Shown here: positions 1 to 8,781 of the stretch, one piece after another
How the letters are laid out: the number at the start of each line of letters is the position of its first letter
How positions within the stretch are numbered: position 1 is the first letter of the stretch
NCBI GenBank assembly: GCA_903869185.1
Contig: CAIPYC010000199.1
Location: 1-33,024, forward strand
Reading direction: 5' to 3'
Source of the DNA: an uncultured cyanobacterium
Lineage (GTDB): Bacteria; Cyanobacteriota; Cyanobacteriia; Cyanobacteriales; Microcystaceae
DNA: 33,024 nt
Program-made: the position numbers and the translations under genes
The notes under the pieces: model-generated
Seen by the model: the letters and a program-made list of their open reading frames with translations, nothing else
Told to the model about the DNA's origin: nothing
Database searches by the model: none

Positions 1-100
1 TGATGTGAAATAATTTAGCAGACTGGCAAATCTTTAGACCATCTATTTCAATTGACTCTATTACTTTTGTCCGTAAGTCGTAACCATAAGTTTTGGGCAT
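1..100 (-). mobile_element. IS630-type transposase, N-terminal part, cut by window edge
   Basis: Read on the minus strand, an ATG at 100-98 opens MPKTYGYDLRTKVIESIEID and continues through a KICQSAKLFHI-like segment to the window edge. This is the usual beginning of IS630/Tc1-type transposases, whose first ~60 residues form a helix-turn-helix that binds the element ends. The 33 codons visible are open, so the element may be intact beyond the edge. The stretch 101-231 upstream of the start has no ORF and probably holds the outer end of the element; I could not define its inverted repeat. Confidence 0.7.
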
Positions 101-231
101 TCTTCTATCTTACCTCTTTGTAAGGTCCGACTTCAGCTATAGTTGGTCTTCAAGAGCTGAGATAAACCACGAGAGAAAAGGGCTTTCAGGAATTGCCTAT
201 CCCGAACTCAGATTAAATAATTTAACCAAAA

Positions 232-264
232 AATAAAATGGGAGCTACAAACTCCCACTTTTTT
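232..264. terminator. Intrinsic terminator after psbB
   Basis: A 6-bp GC-containing stem (TGGGAG at 239-244 pairing with CTCCCA at 252-257) is flanked by an A-rich tract on the left and a T-rich tract on the right. On the minus strand the hairpin is followed by a T-rich run, so it ends psbB transcription about 35 bases past the stop codon. It looks usable in both directions. Confidence 0.75.
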
Positions 265-296
265 AAGATTTCGATAGATTTAATACAGGGTTTAAA

Positions 297-1823
297 TCAA
301 GTTTCGTTTTTACGTGTAGAGAAGTCCCCAAGTTTTTGGAAGAGTCCCCATTCAACCTGCTCTTGCATATCTTCCTCAACACCAGCAAAGACATCTCGAA
401 AGAGAGTTCGAGAGCCATGCCAAATATGACCAAAGAAGAACAAGAGAGCAAATACAGCATGACCAAAGGTAAACCAACCTCTTGGTGAAGTACGGAATAC
501 ACCATCAGACCCTAAAGTCTCACGATCAAATTCAAACACTTCTCCCAATTGGGCTTTACGGGCAAATTGCTTAACAGTGGGAGCATCAGTAAATGTCTTG
601 CCATCTAAAGCACCGCCGTAAAAACTAACAGATACTCCGTTTTGTTCGATACTAAGTTTTGATTCAGAACGACGGAAAGGAATATCGGCCTGTACTGTGC
701 CTTGTGCATCGGTTAGGAGCACTGGGAATGTTTCAAAGAAGTTTGGCATGCGTCGTACATTTAGTACTTTTCCAGCCTTATCCTTGAAAACAGCGTGACC
801 GTTCCAACTCTTGGCTATACCATCACCACTATCCATCATGCCAACACGGAAAAGTCCGCCTTTGGCTGGACTATTGCCAATATAGTCATAGAAGGCGAGT
901 TTTTCAGGTATTTCTGACCAAGCATCTGAGATAGATTCTCCTTGGGCTACTCCTGCTTCTACGCGACGCTGAATCTCCTGTTGGAAATAACCCTTATCCC
1001 ATTGATAACGAGTAGGTCCAAATAGCTCGATTGGTGTGGTTGCACTACCATACCACATGGTTCCCGCAACTATGAAAGCAGCAAAAAAAACTGCCGCGAT
1101 ACTGCTAGAAAGAACCGTTTCAATATTTCCCATTCGCAGAGCCTTGTAGAGGCGCTCAGGTGGACGTACAGTCAAATGAAAGAGTCCAGCTATAATGCCG
1201 ACAATACCTGCTGCGATGTGATGGGCGACAACACCTCCAGGATTGAAAGGATTAAAACCTTCCGGTCCCCATTCCGGTGCTACCGGTTGAACATGTCCAG
1301 TCAATCCATAAGGATCGGATACCCACATACCAGGACCCCAAACTCCAGTTAAATGGAACGCTCCAAAACCAAAGCAAAGAAGTCCTGATAAGAATAGATG
1401 AATTCCAAACATTTTGGGTAAATCTAGGGCAGGCTCACCAGTACGTGGATCTACAAACAGCTCCAAGTCCCAATAAACCCAATGCCAAACAGCAGCCAGG
1501 AAAAGCAATCCAGAAAGAATTATGTGGGCTGCAGCTACTCCCTCAAAAGACCAGAAGCCTGGATCGACTCCTGTTTCTCCAGTTACGCTCCAACCTCCCC
1601 AAGAACTGGTAACCCCTAGTCTGGCCATGAAAGGAAGTACAAACATTCCTTGTCGCCAGATTGGATTGAGAACAGGATCGCTTGGATCCACCGTTGCCAA
1701 TTCGTAAAGCGCCATTGATCCTGCCCAACCTGCTACCAAAGCGGTATGCATTAGGTGAACCGAAATAAGTCGTCCTGGATCATTGATGACGACTGCGTGA
1801 ACTCTATACCAAGGCAGTCCCAT
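297..1823 (-). CDS. psbB: Photosystem II CP47 chlorophyll-binding core antenna protein
   Basis: CP47 is the inner antenna of photosystem II. It binds chlorophyll a in the thylakoid membrane and passes excitation to the D1/D2 reaction centre. The 508-residue length matches the family, and the start [20 protein letters not shown] is the canonical CP47 N-terminus. Histidine-containing membrane helices (for example [11 protein letters not shown] and [16 protein letters not shown]) supply chlorophyll ligands, and a large lumenal loop lies between the fifth and sixth helices. A GGAGG-type ribosome site lies just upstream (around 1829-1834). It appears monocistronic: a terminator follows directly and no psbT reading frame lies between the stop and that terminator. 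Confidence 0.98.
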   Translation of the reverse strand: MGLPWYRVHAVVINDPGRLISVHLMHTALVAGWAGSMALYELATVDPSDPVLNPIWRQGMFVLPFMARLGVTSSWGGWSVTGETGVDPGFWSFEGVAAAHIILSGLLFLAAVWHWVYWDLELFVDPRTGEPALDLPKMFGIHLFLSGLLCFGFGAFHLTGVWGPGMWVSDPYGLTGHVQPVAPEWGPEGFNPFNPGGVVAHHIAAGIVGIIAGLFHLTVRPPERLYKALRMGNIETVLSSSIAAVFFAAFIVAGTMWYGSATTPIELFGPTRYQWDKGYFQQEIQRRVEAGVAQGESISDAWSEIPEKLAFYDYIGNSPAKGGLFRVGMMDSGDGIAKSWNGHAVFKDKAGKVLNVRRMPNFFETFPVLLTDAQGTVQADIPFRRSESKLSIEQNGVSVSFYGGALDGKTFTDAPTVKQFARKAQLGEVFEFDRETLGSDGVFRTSPRGWFTFGHAVFALLFFFGHIWHGSRTLFRDVFAGVEEDMQEQVEWGLFQKLGDFSTRKNET

Positions 1824-1954
1824 TGACTACTTTGCCTCCAAAAATTAAGTAAGGTTTTATGTCTGTTGTTTTTTGTAATTGACTTTTAGAGCTTATTTTG
1901 ATGTAATGAGCACCCAAGAGAGAGCTGTTACCCTCTAAAAAGGTAGTATTACAG

Positions 1955-1960
1955 ATTCTA
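1955..1960 (-). promoter_or_regulatory. Candidate -10 element for psbB
   Basis: On the minus strand a TAGAAT hexamer lies about 130 bases upstream of the psbB start, in an otherwise gene-free leader (1824-2037). The region 17 bases further upstream matches a -35 box poorly (TTCCTG-like), so the promoter may need an activator or lie elsewhere. The long leader would fit a regulated psb transcript, but this is inference from spacing only. Confidence 0.3.
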
Positions 1961-2037
1961 CCCCAATTAAAGGACATCAGGAAGATGATCTGAAGTTTTT
2001 TCGGAAGTTTAAAAACTGCAAGCTAAATATACATTGC

Positions 2038-2559
2038 CTAGGACTCTAAAACTTCCTGTTCATCTGTTCGCTCCAAGATTGTTTCAGCTACTTCTACTTC
2101 TATCTCTACCTCTATCTCCTTCACCGCAATTTTGGGTGGAGGAAGAACCTTGACCTTTCGTGATAGGGGAGGCAGAATTTTTTCATTTTTTTTGGGTTCT
2201 GTTGAGATCGTCGGGTTAGTTAAAATCTTACCAATTCGATCTTTATTAGACTTAAAACTTTCTGAAGAATCTTGGTTTCTCTTGTCTGTTCTGGCTTTAC
2301 GGTTTGTTTCGGTTGAAATATTGATTCGGGGTGATTCCCATTGCTGCCCCTTCTCTGTAATCTTTTTGGGCTGTCCTGCGACTTCTTCTAGCTCGACTTC
2401 TATTTCGTTGAGTTCGGCTAGTTTCTTTGCTTTTTTTTCCATCAGGGGCGCAGAGAGCTCTGATTCCTTGATATTAAAACTAACCTCTTTTCCATTTGCA
2501 TTACAAAATTTTACCTGTAATGTTTTTTTGTTGATAACTACCAATTGGCCCTCAATCAC
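2038..2559 (-). CDS. Hypothetical charged protein
   Basis: Function not recognised. The start is set by an AGGAGG ribosome site at 2569-2574 on the minus strand, 9 bases before a GTG at 2559-2557. A longer frame beginning with TTG at 2577 would put that ribosome site inside the gene, so the 173-residue GTG version is preferred. The first ~45 residues look like a small folded beta domain (IEGQLVVINKKTLQVKF). The rest is highly charged and low-complexity: a Lys/Glu-rich middle, a Pro-rich segment (KVLPPPK) and alternating Glu-Val near the C-terminus (EVEIEVEVAE). No signal peptide or membrane segment is visible. It stands alone between psbB and the divergent pyrH. Confidence 0.6.
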   Translation of the reverse strand: MIEGQLVVINKKTLQVKFCNANGKEVSFNIKESELSAPLMEKKAKKLAELNEIEVELEEVAGQPKKITEKGQQWESPRINISTETNRKARTDKRNQDSSESFKSNKDRIGKILTNPTISTEPKKNEKILPPLSRKVKVLPPPKIAVKEIEVEIEVEVAETILERTDEQEVLES

Positions 2560-2848
2560 AATTTTGATCCTCCTCAAATCTAGAAAATGAATAAAAAAAA
2601 TAGACCAATGTCTGGTTGCATTCTTTTGTATTAGATAAATTATTCTGCAATCGTATCAATTAATTCTCCCAAAGTTAGATTATTTAATCAGATTCTGAGA
2701 GACCTGAAACATCATATCACCAAAAAATAGTCCGCTTTATATTTTTGTGATGCACATTAAAGCTCTCTGGCGACACTGAGGAAGACTAAGACCCGAGATG
2801 ATGTAAAGTAAATGTGAGACTGTTAGAACAAATTATTACGGTTGCAAC

Positions 2849-3571
2849 ATGGCTTATCGGCGAGTGTTACTTAAATTAAGTGGTGAGGCCCTGATGGGGG
2901 ATTTGGGTTATGGAATCGATCCTAAAATTGTCGATGAGATTGCCGAGGAGATTTCCGAAGTTGTCGGACTAGGTATTCAACTTGCCATAGTTGTAGGAGG
3001 CGGTAACATATTTCGAGGAGTCAAAGCCTCAGCCGAGGGAATGGACAGGGCAACTGCTGATTATATTGGTATGATTGCAACAGTTATGAATGCTATGACT
3101 CTTCAGGATTCACTGGAACGTCGAAAAATACCCACTCGAGTACTTACTGCTATTGCAATGCAAGAAGTAGCTGAAACTTACATTCGTCGTCGGGCAATTC
3201 GCCATCTAGAGAAAGGCCGTGTTGTGATTTTTGGCGCTGGATCAGGTAATCCGTTTTTTACAACTGATACCACGGCCGCTTTGCGGGCTGCAGAGATTGA
3301 TGCAGAAATAGTATTTAAGGCTACCAAGGTTGATGGTATTTATGACAGTGATCCTAATAAAAATCCAGACGCACGACTATACAAAAGTCTCAACTATGCA
3401 CATGTCTTAAGTCATGATCTTAGGGTTATGGATGGGACAGCTATTGCTCTTTGCAAAGAACAGAGTATCCCCATTCTGGTTTTTAATTTATCTGTGCGGG
3501 GAAATATAGTCCGTGCCATCAAAGGTGAAAATATTGGTACAATTGTAGGAGGGGTTTGTGAAGTTAGCTGA
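2849..3571 (+). CDS. pyrH: UMP kinase
   Basis: Phosphorylates UMP to UDP with ATP in cytoplasmic pyrimidine nucleotide synthesis; the bacterial enzyme is a hexamer of the amino-acid-kinase fold. The 240-residue product begins [17 protein letters not shown], the family's nucleotide-binding start. It carries the glycine-rich [10 protein letters not shown] segment, the [14 protein letters not shown] helix and the [12 protein letters not shown] and [13 protein letters not shown] segments typical of bacterial PyrH. The last 14 bases overlap the start of frr, the usual pyrH-frr translational coupling. It heads a five-gene plus-strand run to pth. Confidence 0.97.
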   Translation: MAYRRVLLKLSGEALMGDLGYGIDPKIVDEIAEEISEVVGLGIQLAIVVGGGNIFRGVKASAEGMDRATADYIGMIATVMNAMTLQDSLERRKIPTRVLTAIAMQEVAETYIRRRAIRHLEKGRVVIFGAGSGNPFFTTDTTAALRAAEIDAEIVFKATKVDGIYDSDPNKNPDARLYKSLNYAHVLSHDLRVMDGTAIALCKEQSIPILVFNLSVRGNIVRAIKGENIGTIVGGVCEVS

Positions 3572-4106
3572 AGTTAAAAATAATATGCAAAAAAGTATTG
3601 AGTCTACTCAACGCAGCTTCAATACTATAAGAACCGGTAGGGCCAATGCCTCTTTATTGGATAGAGTTGTCATTGATTACTATGGGAGTGAGACACCCCT
3701 TAAATCGCTGGCGAATATTAGTACTCCGGATTCAACCACCATCTCCATCCAGCCTTACGATAAGGGCAGTATGGCTCAGATTGAGAAAGCCATTTCCATG
3801 TCCGACCTTGGGCTTACACCCAACAATGATGGTCAGACAATCAGATTGAATATTCCACCTTTAACCGAGCAACGACGTAAAGAATTAGCTAAACAAGCAT
3901 CCAAATTGGCCGAAGAGGGAAAAATTGCTTTGCGTAATATCAGGCGTGATGCAGTTGATGCGGTTCGTAAACAAGAGAAAAATCGAGAAATTTCTGAAGA
4001 TGAGTCTAGAGATATTCAAGAGCAAGTTCAAAAAGTTACAGACCAATCTATAGAGAAAGTAGAAGAACTTCTCGCTGCTAAAGAGAAAGAGATACTGACT
4101 CTTTGA
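3558..4106 (+). CDS. frr: Ribosome recycling factor
   Basis: With EF-G, this factor splits the post-termination ribosome. The 182-residue length and the segments [20 protein letters not shown] near the N-terminus and [13 protein letters not shown] near the C-terminus are family hallmarks. The start is a GTG at 3558 inside the last codons of pyrH, preceded by an AGGAGGGG ribosome site. The next ATG would lose conserved N-terminal residues, so GTG is preferred. The overlap implies that translation is coupled to pyrH. Confidence 0.97.
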   Translation: MKLAEVKNNMQKSIESTQRSFNTIRTGRANASLLDRVVIDYYGSETPLKSLANISTPDSTTISIQPYDKGSMAQIEKAISMSDLGLTPNNDGQTIRLNIPPLTEQRRKELAKQASKLAEEGKIALRNIRRDAVDAVRKQEKNREISEDESRDIQEQVQKVTDQSIEKVEELLAAKEKEILTL

Positions 4107-4151
4107 TAAAAAATTAAACCAGGATGACAGTACGGGAGGATTTAAAGCAAT

Positions 4152-4616
4152 TTGTATTGTGCTATCGCTCTTGGAAGTAATTTAGGAGACTCATTAAACT
4201 ATCTAAATAGTTCTCTTCAAGAACTAAAGAGAGACTCTGAGATAGAATTAGTACTTTGCTCCAGGTGGTACAAGACAACAGCAGTTGGTCCTCCTCAGCC
4301 AGACTATCTCAATGGTTGTGCTATTTTGAGAGTTCATTTGTCACCGAATGAATTGCTTCGTAGGCTATTGGAGATAGAAAGGCAGCTTGGCCGAGTTAGA
4401 AACATTTACTGGGGTCCCAGAACGCTAGATCTTGATCTTTTACTTTATGAAGATATCATTCTGGATTCTCCGGATTTACAGATTCCTCATCCTCGTATGA
4501 AAGAACGGGCTTTTGTTCTAGTTCCATTAAGCGAGATAGTTCCTAACTGGATTGAGCCTATCACTGGTCAGACAATCAAAGAGCTCCTACAATGTCTATA
4601 TCTCAATAACAGCTAA
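4152..4616 (+). CDS. folK: 2-amino-4-hydroxy-6-hydroxymethyldihydropteridine pyrophosphokinase
   Basis: HPPK transfers pyrophosphate from ATP to 6-hydroxymethyl-dihydropterin in folate synthesis. The product begins YCAIALGSNLGDS, the family start, and contains LGRVRNIYWGPRTLDLDLLL with the metal-binding DLDLLL aspartates, then IPHPRMKERAFVLVPL. It is 154 residues, normal for the family. No ATG is available at the right position: a TTG at 4152 lies 10 bases after GGGAGGA and is taken as the start. The gene lies 45 bases after frr, and a NUDIX gene starts 4 bases after its stop, so all appear co-transcribed. Confidence 0.93.
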   Translation: MYCAIALGSNLGDSLNYLNSSLQELKRDSEIELVLCSRWYKTTAVGPPQPDYLNGCAILRVHLSPNELLRRLLEIERQLGRVRNIYWGPRTLDLDLLLYEDIILDSPDLQIPHPRMKERAFVLVPLSEIVPNWIEPITGQTIKELLQCLYLNNS

Positions 4617-4620
4617 AATC

Positions 4621-5181
4621 ATGAGAGATTGCGAAGAAACACCCGAATTACTCCAAGAACGTCTATTTTATCGAGGACGTAAGTTTGAATTTGCTGTCGA
4701 TCGTCTCCGTCTTCCAAACGGGATTGAAGGAGAGTGGGAATATATCAAGCATCCAGGAGGGGCACTTGCCGTTCCGATTACCTCCGATGGCAAACTGGTT
4801 TTAGTTAATCAGTATCGCTTCACTCTAAAGACCAGAATTTTGGAATTTCCAGCAGGTACCATAGAGCCCCAAGAAACTCCTGATAAAACCATAGCTCGTG
4901 AACTAGAAGAAGAAACTGGCTATAGATCTCTTCACTGGAGGTTCTTAGGTAAATTTGCCTTAGCTCCTGGTTATTCTGATGAATATATCTATGCCTTTTT
5001 GGCTGAAGAACTAGAACAACTGGATCATCCACCTTTGCAGGATGAAGATGAAGACATTGATGTGATTTTAATGACACCAGAAGAGCTAGAGCAAGCTATC
5101 CTAATCGGTGAAAAAGTTGATGCTAAAACGATTACAGCTTTTTACTTGGCAAGGCCGTTTTTAAGATTAACAAATCTTTAA
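4621..5181 (+). CDS. NUDIX hydrolase, ADP-ribose pyrophosphatase-like
   Basis: Contains a complete NUDIX box (G-x5-E-x7-RELEEETGY) starting at GTIEPQE, which binds the metal and cleaves a nucleoside diphosphate linked to another group. The preceding KHPGGALAVPI and QYRFTLKTRILEFPAGTIEP segments resemble ADP-ribose pyrophosphatases, so ADP-ribose or ADP-sugar is the likeliest substrate, but specificity cannot be read directly. The ATG at 4621 gives 186 residues. The frame is open further upstream inside folK, but that extension is the shadow of folK codons. Stop-to-start spacing from folK is 4 bases. Confidence 0.88.
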   Translation: MRDCEETPELLQERLFYRGRKFEFAVDRLRLPNGIEGEWEYIKHPGGALAVPITSDGKLVLVNQYRFTLKTRILEFPAGTIEPQETPDKTIARELEEETGYRSLHWRFLGKFALAPGYSDEYIYAFLAEELEQLDHPPLQDEDEDIDVILMTPEELEQAILIGEKVDAKTITAFYLARPFLRLTNL

Positions 5182-5218
5182 CGACAATGATCTTTACCTT
5201 TGGAGTCAAACTCGGCAA

Positions 5219-5803
5219 ATGAGCCTAATCATTCCCCAATTGATTGTGGGGCTAGGTAACCCTGAAAGCAAATATGAGCGAACAAGGCATAATATAGGTT
5301 TTACAGCGGTTGATCGTATTGCTTTAAAGTGGCATTGTTCATGGCAGGAAAGCCGTCGCTTTTCAGGTTTAATTGCTGAAGGAGTTGCACCTAATAAAAA
5401 TAAGATTCGTCTTCTCAAGCCGTTGACTTATATGAACCTTTCGGGACAATCAGTCAGAGCGGTCATTGATTGGTATAAGTTCTGTTCAGATTCTGTTTTA
5501 GTTATCTATGATGATATGGATTTATCAGTGGGTAAATTGCGTATGCGTTTAGCGGGTTCCGATGGTGGACATAATGGCATGAAGTCGATTATTGCCCATA
5601 TTGGAACCCAAAAGTTTCCACGTTTACGAATAGGGATAGGCCGAGGCAATAGGGAATCAATAAACCATGTTTTGGGGTGTTTTAGTCAAACAGAAGAGGC
5701 GGTAATTTCTAGAGTTTTGGACGAAACGGTCAATTGCGTAGAGACCAGCCTGTTTGAAGGAGTAGAAAAAGCAATGAGTCTTTATAACGGTAAAGTAATA
5801 TGA
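5219..5803 (+). CDS. pth: Peptidyl-tRNA hydrolase
   Basis: Releases peptides from prematurely dropped peptidyl-tRNA. The 194-residue product has LIVGLGNPESKYERTRHNIG (with catalytic His in RHNIG), LLKPLTYMNLSGQSV, the DDMDLSVGKLRMR segment with its Asp, and SDGGHNGMKSI, all Pth motifs in order. The ATG overlaps the TGA of an 11-codon frame (5187-5222), which may be a chance ORF or a tiny coupling leader. The gene is last in the pyrH-frr-folK-NUDIX-pth run and converges with the glycosyltransferase gene, 8 bases away, with no terminator hairpin between them. Confidence 0.96.
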   Translation: MSLIIPQLIVGLGNPESKYERTRHNIGFTAVDRIALKWHCSWQESRRFSGLIAEGVAPNKNKIRLLKPLTYMNLSGQSVRAVIDWYKFCSDSVLVIYDDMDLSVGKLRMRLAGSDGGHNGMKSIIAHIGTQKFPRLRIGIGRGNRESINHVLGCFSQTEEAVISRVLDETVNCVETSLFEGVEKAMSLYNGKVI

Positions 5804-5811
5804 AATAGCCA

Positions 5812-6891
5812 TCACATATAGTTCTGGAGAACTTCTAGTGTTTTCTTACCAGTTGTTTGCCAGTTGAATTTGGCGCTAGTCTCAAGTCCGCGTCTACTCA
5901 TTTGGGCGCGCAATACTGGATCGCTTATAACATCCTGGAGAGCTTTGGTAATAGATTCAATGCTGTAAGGATCAACCAAGATACCAGCATCACCAACGAT
6001 TTCAGGCAAAGCTGAAATATTGGAGGTAATCACAGGTGTACCACAGGCCATGGCTTCAAGAGCTGGAATACCAAATCCCTCCCAAAGGCTAGGAAAAACC
6101 AAGGCCAATGCCCCACTATAAAGCAGAGGTAGCTCTTGATAGGAAACATAATTTAAAAACTTGACCTGTTCTTGTACACCGTGAGCCTTGGCTATTTCCA
6201 GCAAAGTGGGACTGTATCTAGGATCTTGCGTACCAACCAAATATAGCTGATAATCTTTCCTCTTGGGCAAAGCCGCAAATGCAGCAATCAGACGATGTAG
6301 GTTTTTATAAAGATCCTGGCGTCCAACATAGAGGAAATAGGAGCCTGCAGATACAGATGGGTTGGGTTTAAAATGAGTGGGATCATAGCCAAGATGAATT
6401 GGGGTGATCTTCTTTGGCTCTATATGATAGTAATCCACTATGTCTTTGGCTGTTGATTCTGAATTACAGATAATATGCAGAGCATTTTTTAATACATGTC
6501 CCGCATAGTGACGAAAGTAATGTGAAAGAGGAGAGGTTAATCTGGGAAAACGCAGGGGAATCAAATCATGCACCATAACCACCGTTCGACATTTCGAGCC
6601 CAGGGGAGCTTCTGGCACGGGAGAAAACAGCAAAGATCCTTGTAGTTCTTGATAAATTTTTGGTATTTGGAATTGAGTCCAGAGCAAACGCGAGAAATGT
6701 CCAATCTTTCCCTGGACGGGAGTGAGATTAGATGGAATCTGATAACAACTAAAGTCGGGATATATCCGACTAGTCAATAATGTGGGGTTGAGTGGCTTAA
6801 GTTGATGTGTTATTTGTTCTGCATAAGTAGCAATACCAGTGGGACGATCAAAGAGAACAGAAAGATTGACAATTAAATGTTGATTCACCAC
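5812..6891 (-). CDS. GT4-family glycosyltransferase
   Basis: A 359-residue enzyme of the GT-B fold. The C-terminal half has the nucleotide-sugar binding signature EGFGIPALEAMACGTPV followed by LPEIVGDAGILVDP, typical of retaining GT4 enzymes (mannosyl- or glucosyl-transferases for cell-surface polysaccharide). The N-terminal half has GIATYAEQITHQL near the acceptor site and a VMVHDLIPLRFP segment. Only 3 bases separate its start from the end of the hmpF-like gene upstream, so the two probably share a transcript. Donor and acceptor cannot be named; a role in exopolysaccharide or pilus-related glycan is inference from the neighbour. Confidence 0.88.
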   Translation of the reverse strand: MVNQHLIVNLSVLFDRPTGIATYAEQITHQLKPLNPTLLTSRIYPDFSCYQIPSNLTPVQGKIGHFSRLLWTQFQIPKIYQELQGSLLFSPVPEAPLGSKCRTVVMVHDLIPLRFPRLTSPLSHYFRHYAGHVLKNALHIICNSESTAKDIVDYYHIEPKKITPIHLGYDPTHFKPNPSVSAGSYFLYVGRQDLYKNLHRLIAAFAALPKRKDYQLYLVGTQDPRYSPTLLEIAKAHGVQEQVKFLNYVSYQELPLLYSGALALVFPSLWEGFGIPALEAMACGTPVITSNISALPEIVGDAGILVDPYSIESITKALQDVISDPVLRAQMSRRGLETSAKFNWQTTGKKTLEVLQNYM

Positions 6892-6894
6892 AGG

Positions 6895-8484
6895 TTAATT
6901 GTTGCCAAGCCATTGATTGAAAGAATGCAAATTTTTACGCATAATATTGATGCTATCTTGCAGAGGCTCTAGCACCTCTTCACCGATAGAGATTTTGGTA
7001 CGAATAACATTGAGCTCAATTTTTAAACGTTCTAGGTTAAGTTCTTGTTCTTCAATTTCTTTCTGTTTGTCTGCTCTTTTCTCTATTTCGGCTTGATACT
7101 TAGCGTGAAAAAATCCTATAGATTGAACCAAATTGGCTATATCCTGTTCTATCTTGCTCCAATATTGCCTCAGACTCTTTTGTCTGTCGGTTAATTGAGA
7201 TAGGACAGATGCTAAGGAGATTTTCTCTTGATATTTACTGCCTTCTGGCTGTCTTATATTGTGTAAGTATTGGATTAAACTATAGTATTTCGCTCTGACT
7301 AGATCCTGTTGACCTAAAAGTGTTTCCTGCAGCATCTTCTTACTATCTTCGCGATCTAGTATTTCCTGCTCTATCAAGTCTTTTTCTGAGCCAATTGAGT
7401 TAACAAATCTCAAGTAAAGCTCTTCGAGCGATTCAGACTTGCTTAGCAACTCATCTTCTTTATCCTTTACAAAAAGCTCTAGAGATTTCAGTTCAATTTC
7501 CAAATCCTTGACGATTTTCTCTAACTGTTCTGGATTCTTGCTTTCAACGATTGTTGGATCTATGTTTGGCTCAGAAATTTCAGCTAAAGGGTAACCAATG
7601 TTGGCTAGTATATATTTTATACTGAACTGCGCTTTTGTGAGGGTTTGAACTTGGATGTGGATACGACCAAATGACTGCTGTTTGGACATCAATAAAACCT
7701 TTTGCTCTCCTATATTGATCTTGAGCTCTTCAATGGTTTTTTCGATTGAGTATAGATTTTGTCTTTCTTGATGAATTAGTTCTTCTTGTTGAGCAATACG
7801 AGCAGAGAACTCATGCAGCTCCTGTTTTTTTTGATTCAGTTCGTATAGCTGTCCATTCAAAATAACTTGAGATCGTTCCAAAACTGCCAGCATTTCTGGC
7901 GCAGTACTCCAGGGATCATTTCCGTCCGTATTATCCCTGTTTATAGAGCTTTCAACAAGCTTGCGTATTTTATCTTCGTATGGTGATACCTCATGCCTCT
8001 GATGCTTTTCAATATCTTCCCGCAGCTGCCTCAATTGTTCCCATTGTCTTTCTATTTCATTTCGCTCATCGACAATAGTTTGGTATTTCTCTGCTAAATG
8101 CTCCAACTGCTCGTACTGAGAATCTAACGCAATTTCTCTTTCAGAGAGCTCTTGGCTTTGGATTTCCAGAGAACTCTTCCATCGATCTATTTCTTCTTGC
8201 TGTTGTCTTGATTTTTCCAAAAGACGAGAGAGCTTTTGCAACTGCTGAACTATTCCCTTACTGGCTAATTCGGCTGATCCCTGGATTTGTCGATTGTTGT
8301 TGAGGTTGACAAGAAGCAGAACGTTTCCATCGAAGCGATCCAAAGCATCTGTGATCAGGATATCTTCATTGGCTATATTACTCCAAGTTTGATCATTGTT
8401 CTGACGCACAAGAAGCCTTAGTTCTGTCTTCCAACCCGATATAAACCCTCGAGTCTGTTTTCTGATTTCTACCAGATAAAGCAT
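6895..8484 (-). CDS. hmpF: HmpF-like pilus motility taxis protein (long coiled coil)
   Basis: A 529-residue protein with a small conserved head (residues 1 to about 70, MLYLVEIRKQTRGFISGWKT onward) followed by almost continuous heptad-rich coiled coil rich in Glu, Gln, Lys and Leu (about 80-520). The head and architecture match HmpF, a cyanobacterial polarity protein that gathers at cell ends and drives type IV pilus gliding and phototaxis. No membrane segment or signal peptide is visible, so it is cytoplasmic. The assignment rests on the N-terminal head and domain layout; the coiled-coil part alone would not be diagnostic. It is followed directly by a glycosyltransferase gene. Confidence 0.75.
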   Translation of the reverse strand: MLYLVEIRKQTRGFISGWKTELRLLVRQNNDQTWSNIANEDILITDALDRFDGNVLLLVNLNNNRQIQGSAELASKGIVQQLQKLSRLLEKSRQQQEEIDRWKSSLEIQSQELSEREIALDSQYEQLEHLAEKYQTIVDERNEIERQWEQLRQLREDIEKHQRHEVSPYEDKIRKLVESSINRDNTDGNDPWSTAPEMLAVLERSQVILNGQLYELNQKKQELHEFSARIAQQEELIHQERQNLYSIEKTIEELKINIGEQKVLLMSKQQSFGRIHIQVQTLTKAQFSIKYILANIGYPLAEISEPNIDPTIVESKNPEQLEKIVKDLEIELKSLELFVKDKEDELLSKSESLEELYLRFVNSIGSEKDLIEQEILDREDSKKMLQETLLGQQDLVRAKYYSLIQYLHNIRQPEGSKYQEKISLASVLSQLTDRQKSLRQYWSKIEQDIANLVQSIGFFHAKYQAEIEKRADKQKEIEEQELNLERLKIELNVIRTKISIGEEVLEPLQDSINIMRKNLHSFNQWLGNN

Positions 8485-8515
8485 CCCTTTACTATCCTCT
8501 TGAACAATAATAAAG

Positions 8516-8547
8516 AAAGCTTACCCTAAAATTTTCAGGTTAAGCTT
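8516..8547. terminator. Hairpin between psaM and hmpF
   Basis: AAAGCTTACCC at 8516-8526 pairs with GGTTAAGCTTT at 8538-8548, with one mismatch and an AT-rich loop. T-rich DNA follows on the plus strand and a weaker T-rich run follows on the minus strand. The hairpin lies just past the psaM stop and just ahead of the hmpF-like start, so it most likely ends the psaM transcript. Confidence 0.55.
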
Positions 8548-8577
8548 TTTGTCTATTTTTTTTGGTTTATTTATTAA

Positions 8578-8673
8578 CTACTTATATAGTTCACTGGCTA
8601 GGCGAAAAGCCAAAATTCCGGGAAAAAGAGCGATTACAAGAGCTGTGAGAATTTGGGTTTCTGTGATAGGCAT
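8578..8673 (-). CDS. psaM: Photosystem I reaction centre subunit XII (PsaM)
   Basis: A 31-codon gene, easily missed by gene callers. The product begins [20 protein letters not shown] and ends [10 protein letters not shown]. This is the whole of PsaM: a single transmembrane helix with a short charged C-terminal tail ending in LYK. PsaM lies at the trimer-forming side of cyanobacterial photosystem I. An AGGAGTC-type ribosome site sits about 8 bases upstream. The gene appears monocistronic, with a hairpin after it and about 108 bases of upstream DNA before the prenyltransferase gene. Confidence 0.95.
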   Translation of the reverse strand: MPITETQILTALVIALFPGILAFRLASELYK

Positions 8674-8781
8674 AGGTTAACGACTCCTTTTAAAAGAAAG
8701 TACCAAACTAATTCTCTGCCATTATAGACAATTAATCCAGTCTCTTGTTACAAGTTGAAACAATTATTGGGTAGATCCAAA

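Noticed and set aside
2560-2577. TTG start of the hypothetical gene near psbB
   Set aside because: It would place the AGGAGG ribosome site inside the coding region; the GTG 9 bases after it is the better start.
2132-2590. 152-codon plus-strand ORF over the hypothetical gene
   Set aside because: Mirror of a biased Lys/Glu-rich gene, giving Phe/Ser/Leu-rich sequence; the minus strand has the ribosome site and the charged composition of a real soluble protein.
4552-4620. Longer NUDIX start inside folK
   Set aside because: The extra residues are just folK codons in another frame; the ATG at 4621 directly precedes the conserved region.
5187-5222. 11-codon ORF overlapping the pth start
   Set aside because: Too short to support; it could be a coupling leader but has no clear ribosome site or recognisable sequence.
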